Assembly: GCF_017315725.1 (NCBI RefSeq)
Contig: NZ_JAFLRG010000001.1
Location: 1,922,001 to 1,986,000 of the forward strand
Direction of reading: 5' to 3'
From: Trinickia acidisoli
GTDB taxonomy: Bacteria; Pseudomonadota; Gammaproteobacteria; Burkholderiales; Burkholderiaceae
DNA: 64,000 nt
Made by a program: the position numbers and the translations under genes. This document shows, piece by piece, positions 1 to 8,264 of the stretch (position 1 is the stretch's first letter; each line of letters opens with the position of its first letter). The notes beneath the pieces were generated by a model. That model made no database searches. It saw only the letters and a program-made list of their open reading frames with translations, and was not told the origin of the DNA.

Positions 1-1
1 G

Positions 2-1057
2 ACGTCGGTGCTGACGCCACAGGCGGTGCGCAAGTTGTTCGAGACGCTCAGGCGACTTTCTGCCCAAGGCTGCAGCGTTCTCTACATCAGCCATAAGCTC
101 GACGAGATTCGCGAGCTTTGCGACACGGCCACCGTCATGCGCGGCGGCCGCGTGACGGGACACGTGAAGCCGCGCGAGGAGACGAATGCCTCGCTCGCGC
201 AATTGATGGTCGGCCATGCGCTGCCCGATTACACGCGGCGCGCGCACGCGCCGGGCGAGGCGTTGCTGCGCGTCAGGGGCCTGTCGGCGGCGAGCGACGA
301 CCCGTTCGGCACTTCGCTCGAGAACGTGACGTTCGACGTGCATGCGGGCGAGATCTTCGGGATCGCGGGCGTGTCGGGCAACGGCCAGGCGGAATTGCTG
401 GCGGCGCTCTCGGGCGAGAAGCGCTGTGCCGCTCAGCCCGACGCCGTAACGATCTGCGGCAAGCGTGCCGCGCGGCTCTCGGCCGGTGCCCGCCGCCGCC
501 TCGGCTTCGCCTTCGTACCGGAAGAGCGGCTCGGACGAGGCGCCGTGCCGGCCATGTCGCTCGCGGAAAACGCGTTGCTGACCGCACATCGTCAGCCCGG
601 TATGGTCCGCCAGGGCTGGATCGGAACCCGTGCGATGCGCGCGTTCGCCATGCGCTGCATCGAGGCGTTCGACGTGCGCTGCGGTGGCCCGGACGCGCTT
701 GCACAGTCGCTCTCGGGCGGCAATCTGCAAAAGTACATCGTCGGTCGCGAGGTGCTGCAAGCGCCGAAAGTGCTCGTGGTCGCGCAACCCACATGGGGCG
801 TCGACGTCGGCGCGTCCGCCTTCATTCGGCAGCAACTGCTCGATTTGTCGGCCACGGGGGTGGCCGTGCTCGTGATCTCCGAGGAGCTCGACGAGCTTTT
901 CGACATTTGCGATCGCATCGCCGTGCTCGCGCGTGGGCGGTTGTCGCCGGCGCGCAAGACGGGCGAAACGAACGCCGAGGAAATTGGGCTGTGGATGGCG
1001 GGCTTGTTCGGCGATTCGGGGGCCGCGCCGTCCGAGGAGCAGCCCGTGCACGCTTGA
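2..1057 (+). CDS. BMP-family (nucleoside-type) ABC importer ATP-binding protein, 5' truncated by window
   Basis: The C-terminal about 350 residues of a double-NBD sugar/nucleoside-type ABC ATPase. The frame is open at the left edge and starts inside the first cassette just after its Walker B (residues PTSVLTP, then the H-loop region YISHKLDEI). The second cassette has a signature motif LSGGNLQK and the degenerate AQPTWGVDVGA Walker B that is normal in the second cassette of this family. The next three genes encode two permeases and a BmpA-type binding protein, so this is the energising subunit of an ABC importer, most likely for nucleosides or purine-like compounds. The substrate is inferred from family only. 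Stop TGA is at 1055-1057. Confidence 0.93.
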   Translation, partial: TSVLTPQAVRKLFETLRRLSAQGCSVLYISHKLDEIRELCDTATVMRGGRVTGHVKPREETNASLAQLMVGHALPDYTRRAHAPGEALLRVRGLSAASDDPFGTSLENVTFDVHAGEIFGIAGVSGNGQAELLAALSGEKRCAAQPDAVTICGKRAARLSAGARRRLGFAFVPEERLGRGAVPAMSLAENALLTAHRQPGMVRQGWIGTRAMRAFAMRCIEAFDVRCGGPDALAQSLSGGNLQKYIVGREVLQAPKVLVVAQPTWGVDVGASAFIRQQLLDLSATGVAVLVISEELDELFDICDRIAVLARGRLSPARKTGETNAEEIGLWMAGLFGDSGAAPSEEQPVHA

Positions 1058-1130
1058 CGCCACATCGACGCGCGGCGCCTCTGGCGCCATGCCGGCGCTA
1101 ACACTTGAATAATCGACGCTCGAATTGACC

Positions 1131-2234
1131 ATGCATTTTCCCTACCGACTCGAAGCACGCCCTACGCCTTCCCGCGCAATGCGGCTCGCCGTGCCCGTCA
1201 TTGCCGCGGCCTTGACGCTTGCGATCGGCTTCCTCATTTTCGGCCTCGTCGGGCGCGACCCGGTGCAGGCTATGCGCGCGTTCTTCATCGATCCGCTCGC
1301 CGACGTCAACGGCTGGTCGGAATTGCTGCTCAAAGCGTCGCCGCTGTGTCTGATCGGCCTGGGCCTCGCCGTCGGCTATCGCGCGAACGTGTGGAACATA
1401 GGCGCCGAGGGACAGATGCTCGCGGGCGGCATCGCTGCGAGTGGCGTCGCGATTCATTTCGATCAAGCTAGCGGCGCGTGGATTCTGTTCCTGATGATGG
1501 GCGCGGGCATCGTCGGCGGGATGCTATGGGCGTCGATTCCGGCGTTTCTGAAGACGCGCTTCAATACCAACGAGATCTTGACGAGCCTGATGCTGACCTA
1601 CGTGGCGACCCAACTACTGATCTATCTCGTGAGCGGACCTTGGCGCGACCCGCAAGGGATGAACTTCCCGCTCTCGGAGATGTTCTCGGGCGACGCGCTC
1701 TATCCGACGTTCGGCGGCGACTGGCACTGGCACTGGCTGCGCGGAACGCGGCTCAATGCGTCGATCTTCATGACGCTCGCGGCTATCCCGGCGGTGTGGC
1801 TTTTCATGCGCAAAAGCTTCGCGGGGTTTCGGATGAACGTCGGCGGGCTGGCGCCGCTCGCCGGGCGCTACGCGGGCTTTTCCGACTCGCGTACGGTATG
1901 GACTTCGCTGCTCATCAGCGGGGCGCTCGCGGGACTGGCGGGCATGGGCGAGATCGCGGGGCCGATCGGCCAATTGCAGGCGACGTGGTCGCCGGGCTAC
2001 GGCTTCACGGCGATCATCGTCGTCTTCGTCGGCCGGCTGCACCCCGTCGGCATCGTGCTCGCGAGCTTGCTGATGGCGCTGCTCTATCTCGGTGGGGAAG
2101 CCGTGCAGACGTCGATGCAATTGCCGCAGGCCCTCTCGGGCGTCTTCCAAGGGCTACTGCTGTTTTGCCTGCTGGGCGCGGACCTGTTCGTCAATTACCG
2201 CGTGCGCCGCGTGCCCGACGTCGCGCATGGCTGA
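1131..2234 (+). CDS. BMP-family ABC importer permease subunit 1
   Basis: A polytopic inner-membrane protein of about 367 residues in the BPD_transp_2 (LivH/RbsC/YufP-like) family. It has an N-terminal anchor at roughly residues 20-45 and the family block NVWNIGAEGQMLAGG near residue 90. A motif-rich C-terminal half carries GPIGQLQATWSPGYGFTAI. The ATG at 1131 is preferred over an in-frame TTG at 1125. It lies 73 bases after the ATPase gene and 74 bases before the second permease, consistent with one transcript. It pairs with the second permease to form the membrane channel of the importer. Confidence 0.92.
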   Translation: MHFPYRLEARPTPSRAMRLAVPVIAAALTLAIGFLIFGLVGRDPVQAMRAFFIDPLADVNGWSELLLKASPLCLIGLGLAVGYRANVWNIGAEGQMLAGGIAASGVAIHFDQASGAWILFLMMGAGIVGGMLWASIPAFLKTRFNTNEILTSLMLTYVATQLLIYLVSGPWRDPQGMNFPLSEMFSGDALYPTFGGDWHWHWLRGTRLNASIFMTLAAIPAVWLFMRKSFAGFRMNVGGLAPLAGRYAGFSDSRTVWTSLLISGALAGLAGMGEIAGPIGQLQATWSPGYGFTAIIVVFVGRLHPVGIVLASLLMALLYLGGEAVQTSMQLPQALSGVFQGLLLFCLLGADLFVNYRVRRVPDVAHG

Positions 2235-2308
2235 GCGCGTGAGGTGGGTGACTCCGCATTGCGCTATCGAATGACTTGTCAAACGAAACAAACGAAATAG
2301 AACGACTC

Positions 2309-3238
2309 ATGGACATTCAACAAGCTGGCTCGCTTGCATCAAGCGCCGTCGTCGCCGCGATTCCGCTGATGCTTGCCGGCATCGGCGAGCTCGTCACCGA
2401 AAAGTCGGGCGTGCTCAATCTCGGCATCGAAGGCATGATGCTGATGGGCGCCGTGACGGGCTACGCCGTCACCGTTCAGACAGGCCACCCTTGGATCGGC
2501 GTGGCCGCGTCGATCGGCGCGGGGGCCGCGATGGCGCTACTGTTCGCCTTTCTCACGCTGACGATGCTCGCCAACCAAGTGGCGACGGGTCTCTCGCTCG
2601 CGATCTTCGGCACCGGCTTGTCGGCATATATCGGCAAGGGCTATACGTCGGCATCGGTCAGCGCGACGATCGATGCGTTGCCGATTCCCGGGCTCGTGCA
2701 TATTCCCGTGCTCGGGCCCGCGCTATTCGCGCTGACGCCGCTCGGCTATCTCGCGTTTGCGTTGTTCGGTCTCGTCGCTTGGTTCCTCTACCGGACGCGC
2801 GCGGGGCTCGTGCTGCGCTCGGTCGGCGAATCGCCCTCGGTCGCGCATTCGGTCGGTTTCTCCGTGATTGGCGTGCGCTATGGCGCGACGCTGTTCGGCG
2901 GCGGGATGGCCGGGCTCGCGGGCGGCTACTATTCGATCGTCTATTTGCACCTGTGGCAGGAGCAATTGACGGCGGGCCGCGGCTGGATCGCACTCGCACT
3001 CGTGGTGTTCGCCACTTGGCGGCCGGCTCGGCTGCTCATCGGCGCGCTGCTGTTCGGCGCCGTGACGGGGCTGCAGTTCTATGCGCAGGCCGTGGGCGTG
3101 CCGGTGCCGACGCAATTTCTCGCCATGCTGCCGTACTTGGCGACGATCGTCGTGCTGGCCATCATTTCGCGCAACCCGAACACGATCAAGCTCAATGCAC
3201 CCGCGTCGCTCGGCAAGCCGTTCTTCGCGACGAGCTGA
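2309..3238 (+). CDS. BMP-family ABC importer permease subunit 2
   Basis: A second BPD_transp_2 permease of about 309 residues (YufQ/NupQ-like). It begins MDIQQAGSLASSAVV and carries the characteristic block GVLNLGIEGMMLMGAVTGY near residues 35-55 and EQLTAGRGWIALALV near 210-225. An in-frame TTG at 2276 would add 11 poorly conserved-looking residues, so the ATG at 2309 is chosen. It is shorter than the first permease, as is usual for this pair. It should form the heterodimeric channel with the upstream permease. Confidence 0.92.
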   Translation: MDIQQAGSLASSAVVAAIPLMLAGIGELVTEKSGVLNLGIEGMMLMGAVTGYAVTVQTGHPWIGVAASIGAGAAMALLFAFLTLTMLANQVATGLSLAIFGTGLSAYIGKGYTSASVSATIDALPIPGLVHIPVLGPALFALTPLGYLAFALFGLVAWFLYRTRAGLVLRSVGESPSVAHSVGFSVIGVRYGATLFGGGMAGLAGGYYSIVYLHLWQEQLTAGRGWIALALVVFATWRPARLLIGALLFGAVTGLQFYAQAVGVPVPTQFLAMLPYLATIVVLAIISRNPNTIKLNAPASLGKPFFATS

Positions 3239-3295
3239 ACACCGGGTATGCCGGCGCGCGATCGACTGTTTCACCCACACCACTGGAGAAGTCCG

Positions 3296-4381
3296 ATGAG
3301 AAGAAAAACGTTGACCTTGCTCGCCGCAAGCGCGGCGCTCGCGCTGGGCGCCGTGCTCGCGCCGGCCGCGCAAGCGGCCGATGTGCCCGGTGTCGCGTTC
3401 GTGTATCTGGGCAACCCCGGCGACGCCGGCTGGACCTACGCGCACGATCAAGGCTCGAAGCAGGTCGAAGCCAAGTTCGGCAGCAAGATCAAGATCACGC
3501 GTGTCGAGGATGTGCCCGAGTCTGCCGATTCGGAGCGTGTGTTCCGCGATCTCGCGAGCAAGGGCAACAAGATCATCTTCGGGACGAGCTTCGGCTATCA
3601 GGACTTCGAACTCAAGGTCGCGAAGGACTTCCCCGATACCGTTTTCTTGCATGCGACGGGCTATAAGAAGGCGAAGAACTTCGGCACGTACGACGTGCGC
3701 ATGTATCAGGGGGCGTATCTGGCCGGCGTCGTTGCCGGCCACATGACGAAGACGAACACGCTCGGTTTCGTCGCGTCGGTGCCGATCCCGGAAGTGGTGC
3801 GCAATATCAACGCCTACACGCTCGGTGCGCGCTTGGTCAACCCGAAGGTGCATACGAAAGTGATCTGGATCAATAGCTGGTTCGATCCGGGCAAGGAAAA
3901 GCAGGCCGCCGAAACGCTGATCGGCCAGGGCGCCGACGTGCTGTTGCAGAACACCGATTCGAGCGCCACGCTCGCGACGGCCGAAGAGAAGAAGGTGTAT
4001 GCGTTCGGCTGGGACTCCGATATGAAGAAGTTCGGCCCTGACGCGGCGCTGGGCTCCGTCGTCGCGCATTGGGGCGTCTACTACATGGCGGTGATCCAGC
4101 AGGTGCTCGACGGCAAATGGAAGAACGACCCGATCTGGTGGGGCCTGCCTCAGCAAGCCGTGGATCTCGAGGACTTGAATGCGAAGGTGCCCGCGGCGGC
4201 GCGCGCCGACGAAAAGAAGGCGCACGACGCGATCGCCAGCGGTCAGCGTGACGTCTTCACGGGCCCGATCAAGGATCAATCGGGCGCGATCAAGGTGCCG
4301 GCGGGCAAGACGCTCTCCGATGCCGAACTGCAGCGCCTGAATTGGTACGTCGAAGGCGTGGACGGCGCGTTGCCGCATTGA
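3296..4381 (+). CDS. BMP-family ABC transporter substrate-binding protein
   Basis: A periplasmic binding protein of 361 residues of the Bmp/PnrA-like family. The start MRRKTLTLLAAS is followed by a hydrophobic core and a type I cleavage site AQA/ADVPG near residue 25. The mature part opens with the family strand VPGVAFVYLGNPGDAGWTYAH and continues with the block FGTSFGYQDFE. The ATG at 3296 has an upstream GGAG at 3284-3287. The ATG at 3248 would place a charged stretch before the signal peptide and is rejected. Its place as last gene of the importer operon supports assignment as its receptor. Relatives bind purine nucleosides or autoinducer-like ligands, so the ligand is not proved. Confidence 0.93.
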   Translation: MRRKTLTLLAASAALALGAVLAPAAQAADVPGVAFVYLGNPGDAGWTYAHDQGSKQVEAKFGSKIKITRVEDVPESADSERVFRDLASKGNKIIFGTSFGYQDFELKVAKDFPDTVFLHATGYKKAKNFGTYDVRMYQGAYLAGVVAGHMTKTNTLGFVASVPIPEVVRNINAYTLGARLVNPKVHTKVIWINSWFDPGKEKQAAETLIGQGADVLLQNTDSSATLATAEEKKVYAFGWDSDMKKFGPDAALGSVVAHWGVYYMAVIQQVLDGKWKNDPIWWGLPQQAVDLEDLNAKVPAAARADEKKAHDAIASGQRDVFTGPIKDQSGAIKVPAGKTLSDAELQRLNWYVEGVDGALPH

Positions 4382-4411
4382 AGCCGCTGACCGCTCGAGC
4401 GTAAGGGCGGT

Positions 4412-4429
4412 GCGGCTTCGAGGAGCCGC
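4412..4429. terminator. stem-loop between convergent bmp and dodecin genes
   Basis: GCGGCT at 4412-4417 and AGCCGC at 4424-4429 form a 6-bp GC stem with a 6-base loop, just after the binding-protein gene and just before the 3' end of the opposing dodecin gene. There is no T-run on either side, so if it terminates transcription it does so weakly or with Rho. Confidence 0.35.
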
Positions 4430-4435
4430 CCGCCG

Positions 4436-4645
4436 TCAATCTTCGAGACGCATGCCCAGCTTCAGCGTCACCTGCCAATGGACGACGCTGCCGTTTTCGA
4501 TGTGCCCGCGCGTCTCGGTCACCTGAAACCAGTTCAAATTGCGCAGCGTTTTCGAGGCGCGCTCGATGGCGCACCGGATGGCGTCGTCGCTCGATTTCGT
4601 CGACGAACCGGTCAGTTCGATGTACTTGTAGACATGGTCGTTCAT
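4436..4645 (-). CDS. Dodecin family flavin-binding protein
   Basis: A 69-residue protein with the full dodecin pattern. [15 protein letters not shown] leads into a helix ([16 protein letters not shown]), then [15 protein letters not shown] and [11 protein letters not shown]39 and Q58 fit the Trp and Gln that sandwich and hydrogen-bond the isoalloxazine ring in the dodecameric cage. The length equals the usual 65-71 residues. The ATG at 4645 has GGAG at a good spacing. Dodecins store flavin or buffer free riboflavin/FMN in the cytoplasm. The gene stands alone, convergent with the ABC operon. Confidence 0.92.
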   Translation of the reverse strand: MNDHVYKYIELTGSSTKSSDDAIRCAIERASKTLRNLNWFQVTETRGHIENGSVVHWQVTLKLGMRLED

Positions 4646-4789
4646 GAGTCGTCTCCGTTTCTCGCCGAGAATGGATAGACCAGTATAGGCAACGACGTTC
4701 GCGCATGCCGACGCCGCGCGAGGCGTTTCGCCGATATCGTTCGCTCGTGCGGGCGGACGGGCCTCTTTTCGTCGAAGGAGAATGGAACG

Positions 4790-5698
4790 ATGGAAATCGG
4801 ATTTTGCGGACCGGGCCTCATGGGCGCGCCGATGATCAAGCATTTGCTGCGCGCGGGGCATACCGTCTGGGTCTGGAATCGCACGCGTGCGAAAGCACAG
4901 CCGCTGGCGGCCGACGGCGCGCGCATCGTCGACGCGCCGCGCGATCTCGTCGCTCATGCACAGGCGGTGTTTCTATGCGTGTCCGACACGCACGCCGTCG
5001 AGGAGGTCGTCTTCGGTCTCGGCGGCTTGCTTGGCGAGGATACGGCTGATGCCGGCGCAGGACGCATGCGCTGGATCGTCGATCATTCGAGCATCGCGCC
5101 CGCGGCGACGCGCGACTACGCGCAGCGGGCAGCGCGGCACGGCATCGGGTGGGTCGACGCGCCCGTCTCGGGCGGTGTGCCCGGTGCGCAGGCCGGCACG
5201 CTCGCCGTCATGGCGGGCGGCAATGCGGCCGACGTCACGGCCGTCGAGCCGCTCATCGGCGCCTATGCCGCGCGCGTCACGCGGATGGGCGACGTGGGAG
5301 CGGGCCAGATGACGAAACTGTGCAACCAAGCGATCGTTTGCGCGACGGTGGCGGGCATTGCCGAAGCGGTCGGGCTCGCGCAGGCGGCCGGCATCGATGC
5401 GGCTCGGCTGCCCGAGGCGCTTGCGGGCGGTTGGGCCGATTCAGTCTTATTGCGCACGTTCGTGCCGCGCATGACCGAAAGCGGCCATGCGCCTATCGGC
5501 TCGCTGAGGACGTTTCAGAAGGACATCGACACGGTGGCCGAGGCGGCGCGCGCGACCGGTGCCGTGATGCCGGTGGTGGGGGCGGTGCAGCAGGTGCTGC
5601 GGCTAGGGGCGGCGATGGGGCTCGGTGAGGCCGATCTGGCGGCATTTATCGATATCGTGCGGCCGCAGGCGAGCGCAGTGGGGCGCGGCGGACGATAG
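4790..5698 (+). CDS. NAD(P)-dependent beta-hydroxyacid dehydrogenase family oxidoreductase
   Basis: A 302-residue member of the 3-hydroxyisobutyrate dehydrogenase / tartronate semialdehyde reductase family. The N-terminal Rossmann motif [12 protein letters not shown] starts at residue 4. The substrate-binding signature [19 protein letters not shown] and the catalytic-lysine helix GQMTKLCNQ follow, then an all-helical C-terminal domain. The AAGGAG upstream of the ATG supports the start. Such enzymes oxidise short beta-hydroxyacids or reduce semialdehydes. No neighbouring pathway gene fixes the substrate. Confidence 0.9.
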   Translation: MEIGFCGPGLMGAPMIKHLLRAGHTVWVWNRTRAKAQPLAADGARIVDAPRDLVAHAQAVFLCVSDTHAVEEVVFGLGGLLGEDTADAGAGRMRWIVDHSSIAPAATRDYAQRAARHGIGWVDAPVSGGVPGAQAGTLAVMAGGNAADVTAVEPLIGAYAARVTRMGDVGAGQMTKLCNQAIVCATVAGIAEAVGLAQAAGIDAARLPEALAGGWADSVLLRTFVPRMTESGHAPIGSLRTFQKDIDTVAEAARATGAVMPVVGAVQQVLRLGAAMGLGEADLAAFIDIVRPQASAVGRGGR

Positions 5699-5764
5699 AG
5701 TGCGAGACGCGAGGGTGCGGGGTGCGACGGACGCACGACCGCCGTCGCTCGTCACCGTCTGTCG

Positions 5765-6247
5765 TTAGCGAAACGAGCGTGGTGCGGCGTCGCCCGCATT
5801 TTGCCGGCGAGTGCCGCGTGTGGGCACGCCTGCACCGAACTCGGGCAAGATCTTCGCCCGTGCGCGGCTGGCGAAGACGAGAAAGCCGAAGCCGTTCGTT
5901 TCATACCAGTAGCCGCCGTTCTCCAGCCCCTCGAGCGGCTGCTCGAGCGCGTTCGCGATCGACTCGATGCAGCGCCGGCGCAACTCGTCGACGTCGGGAT
6001 AGGGCGGCTGAGCGCCGCGGACCGTGCACAGCAGAACATCGAGCCCCGGCAGGACGTGTTCGTAGAGCACGGGCTCGTCCTGTGCGCGAGCGCGGGCGAT
6101 TTTCGTATCGAGCTGGACGAAAGGCTTGAACTGGCGCAACACGGCGAGAAACGACTCCTTACTGTCCGCACTGGCGCGCCTGCGCTTTCTCGGGAAGGAC
6201 ATAAACATTCGCCTGAAAAAAAATTGCAAGAAACACAGCGTCCTCAT
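5765..6247 (-). CDS. Conserved-looking hypothetical protein
   Basis: A protein of about 160 residues that I do not recognise. A basic N-terminus (PRKRRRASADSKESF) is followed by a folded-looking core with PVLYEHVLPGLDVLLC, a helix DELRRRCIESIANALEQPLEG, and an aromatic strand NGGYWYETNGFGFLVFASRAR. The start at 6247 is chosen because GGGAG lies 7 bases before that ATG. Internal ATGs at 6208 and 6202 would remove a Phe-rich stretch that may not be translated. Balanced composition and good codon use suggest a real gene. No membrane segment or catalytic motif is evident. Confidence 0.6.
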   Translation of the reverse strand: MRTLCFLQFFFRRMFMSFPRKRRRASADSKESFLAVLRQFKPFVQLDTKIARARAQDEPVLYEHVLPGLDVLLCTVRGAQPPYPDVDELRRRCIESIANALEQPLEGLENGGYWYETNGFGFLVFASRARAKILPEFGAGVPTRGTRRQNAGDAAPRSFR

Positions 6248-6358
6248 GCGAGCACTCCCGGCTTTCGCGCGCCGCACGTCCGATCTTTTATAGCATACGA
6301 AATCGTCGTATTCACGACCGCGCCGCACCTCGCCCGCATTCGTGACGCCCGTATGCAG

Positions 6359-6610
6359 TCATGCCGAAACGGGTGCACGACGCGTGTCGCACCGCGCCCG
6401 ACATCTATGGCAATAATAGGCCCGAGTTTCGCCGACGTGCTGACCCAACTCATAAAAAATGCCAACTTCTGTGCGCGCCCACGCCTCTATATCGTCCGTT
6501 GAAATATCTCGAAACAGCACGGATAATGGTTCGGCTTCACTCTTGCACGTCGTGCAATGCAAGCGCCGTGCCGCGCCAGTGCGAGGCGCGCGACTCGATG
6601 AGGCCGCCAA
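6359..6610 (-). CDS. Possible small zinc-ribbon-like protein
   Basis: An 83-residue frame filling the gap between the unknown gene and the histidine kinase. Past an Arg/Ala-rich start that may be untranslated, it reads like a protein: HCTTCKSEAEPLSVLF, then DISTDDIEAWARTEVG, then ETRAYYCHRCRARC. Two CxxC pairs (C19/C22 and C67/C70, plus C74) are spaced like a rubredoxin or zinc-ribbon knuckle pair. There is no clear ribosome site, and a TTG near codon 17 is an alternative start. Local GC is lower than in neighbouring genes. I treat it as plausible, not proved. Confidence 0.38.
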   Translation of the reverse strand: MAASSSRAPRTGAARRLHCTTCKSEAEPLSVLFRDISTDDIEAWARTEVGIFYELGQHVGETRAYYCHRCRARCDTRRAPVSA

Positions 6611-6616
6611 GGACGC

Positions 6617-8224
6617 ATGAAACTATTCACGAAGGGGCTGCTGCTGATCGCCGTGCCGAGCTTGGTCGAACTTGCGCTCGTCGGCATGTTGTCGAAGACG
6701 CAGGAGCAGGTGACGCAGGCGGCGCAATGGGCGTCGCACAGCAAGCAGGTGCTCTACCAGGCATCGGCCATCGTCGATCCGCTCTTGCGGGAGGCTGCGC
6801 GCGTTCGCGCCGGTCTGATTCTCGGCGATGCGTCCTTCGTGGATCGGCAGGTCGTGTGGGTCGATCTCGGCGATCGGCTGTCGCGGCTCGAAAAGCTCGT
6901 CGAAGACGATCCGCTGCAAGTGGAGCGCGTGCGGCGCATGCGCGCGGCGGTCAACACGTATCGCGCGCAGACCGATCAGGTCTATGCGGCGCTGCGCGAG
7001 GGCAAGCACATGCAGCTTACGTCGTTCGACAACGCGCCGCTGCCCCCCGCGATTCAAGCGTTTCGCGACGAGCTCAGCGCGTTCGTCGCCGATGAATCGC
7101 GGCTCGATACCGAGCGGAGCGCGGACCTCGCCGCGACCCGCGAACAGCAGCGCTACGCGCTGATCGCCGCGATCGCAGGCTCGATGCTGATTTGGGCGAT
7201 CGCGGCGCTCGCGTTCGTCGGCAATATCGGCCGGCGCCTGAGCACGCTGACGGCCAACGCGCAGCGGCTCGGCCGGTCGCAGGCGCTCGGTGCGCCGCTC
7301 GCCGGCAACGACGAGCTTGCCGACCTCGATGCCGCGCTGCATCGAACGAGCGTGCGGTTGACCGAATCGGAACACGATCAGGGCGCGCTGCAGGCGACGC
7401 TCGAGACGCGCGCGCAAGAGCTGACGCAGGTCAACGACAATCTGCGGCAGCAAAAGCAGGACAACGACATGTTCATTTATAGTGTGTCGCACGATTTGCG
7501 CTCGCCGCTCGTCAATCTGCAAGGGTTCTCGCGCGAGTTGCAAGTTTCGTGTGACGACTTGCGTACGATGCTCGACGCGGCGCGGTTGCCTGAAGTCGAG
7601 CGCACGCGCATCACGGGCGTGCTCGACGGTAACTTGAGCGAGGCGTTGCACTATTTGCGCACCGCCGTCGCGCGCTCGGCCTCGATCATCGATGCACTGC
7701 TGCGGATCTCGCGTGCCGGCCGGCTCGAATACCAGTGGCAGCGCGTGAGCGTCGCGCGCGCGGTGGCGCGCGTCGTCGAATCGCTGCACCAGGCGGTCGT
7801 CGAACGCGGCGTCGCCGTGTCCGTCGGCGAGTTGCCGCCCGTGTGGGGCGACCCAACTGCGATCGAGCAGATCTTCGCCAATCTTATCGGCAACGCCGTC
7901 AATTACGTCGATCCGTCTCGCCCGGGCCGCGTCGAGATCGGCACGCTCGAGCAGCCGCCGCGCGAAAGCGGCGAACGAGCGCCTAGAATGCGTACCTATT
8001 ATGTTCGCGACAACGGGCTTGGGATTCCCGACGCTTGCATGCCGAAAATGTTCAGCGCATTTCAAAGGCTGCACGGCGACCGCGCCAAAGGCGACGGCAT
8101 CGGGCTCGCGCTCGTGCGCCGCGTGAGCGAGCGGCATGGCGGACGCGCATGGGTCGAATCGACGGAGGGCGTCGGCTCGACGTTTTACGTGACGCTGCCC
8201 GAGCAGCCGTTGCGGATGACCTGA
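6617..8224 (+). CDS. Membrane sensor histidine kinase
   Basis: A 535-residue kinase. TM1 spans about residues 7-26, a helical periplasmic region of CHASE3 type about 28-178, and TM2 about 181-201. A HAMP-like linker, a coiled coil (245-285) and an HisKA domain with H292 in SVSHDLRSPL follow. The C-terminal HATPase has an N-box (NLIGNAVNYV), DNGLGIP (G1) and GDGIGLALV (G2). It belongs to the phytochrome-like or CHASE3 kinase group. The next gene, 40 bases downstream, is a hybrid kinase with receiver domains, so phosphotransfer between them is likely. No transcription-factor partner is adjacent. Confidence 0.93.
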   Translation: MKLFTKGLLLIAVPSLVELALVGMLSKTQEQVTQAAQWASHSKQVLYQASAIVDPLLREAARVRAGLILGDASFVDRQVVWVDLGDRLSRLEKLVEDDPLQVERVRRMRAAVNTYRAQTDQVYAALREGKHMQLTSFDNAPLPPAIQAFRDELSAFVADESRLDTERSADLAATREQQRYALIAAIAGSMLIWAIAALAFVGNIGRRLSTLTANAQRLGRSQALGAPLAGNDELADLDAALHRTSVRLTESEHDQGALQATLETRAQELTQVNDNLRQQKQDNDMFIYSVSHDLRSPLVNLQGFSRELQVSCDDLRTMLDAARLPEVERTRITGVLDGNLSEALHYLRTAVARSASIIDALLRISRAGRLEYQWQRVSVARAVARVVESLHQAVVERGVAVSVGELPPVWGDPTAIEQIFANLIGNAVNYVDPSRPGRVEIGTLEQPPRESGERAPRMRTYYVRDNGLGIPDACMPKMFSAFQRLHGDRAKGDGIGLALVRRVSERHGGRAWVESTEGVGSTFYVTLPEQPLRMT

Positions 8225-8264
8225 TGCCCGAGGCCCCGGGGCGAACGAGCCGACACCCACCAGC

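Noticed and set aside
2271..2300. Nine-codon leader peptide before the second permease
   Set aside because: An ATG-initiated mini-frame exists but has no ribosome site, no regulatory codon run and no associated hairpins.
2723..4378. A 551-codon frame antisense to the permease and binding-protein genes
   Set aside because: It covers two well-supported plus-strand genes, has no signal or domain and is rich in Arg, His and Asp as shadow frames are.
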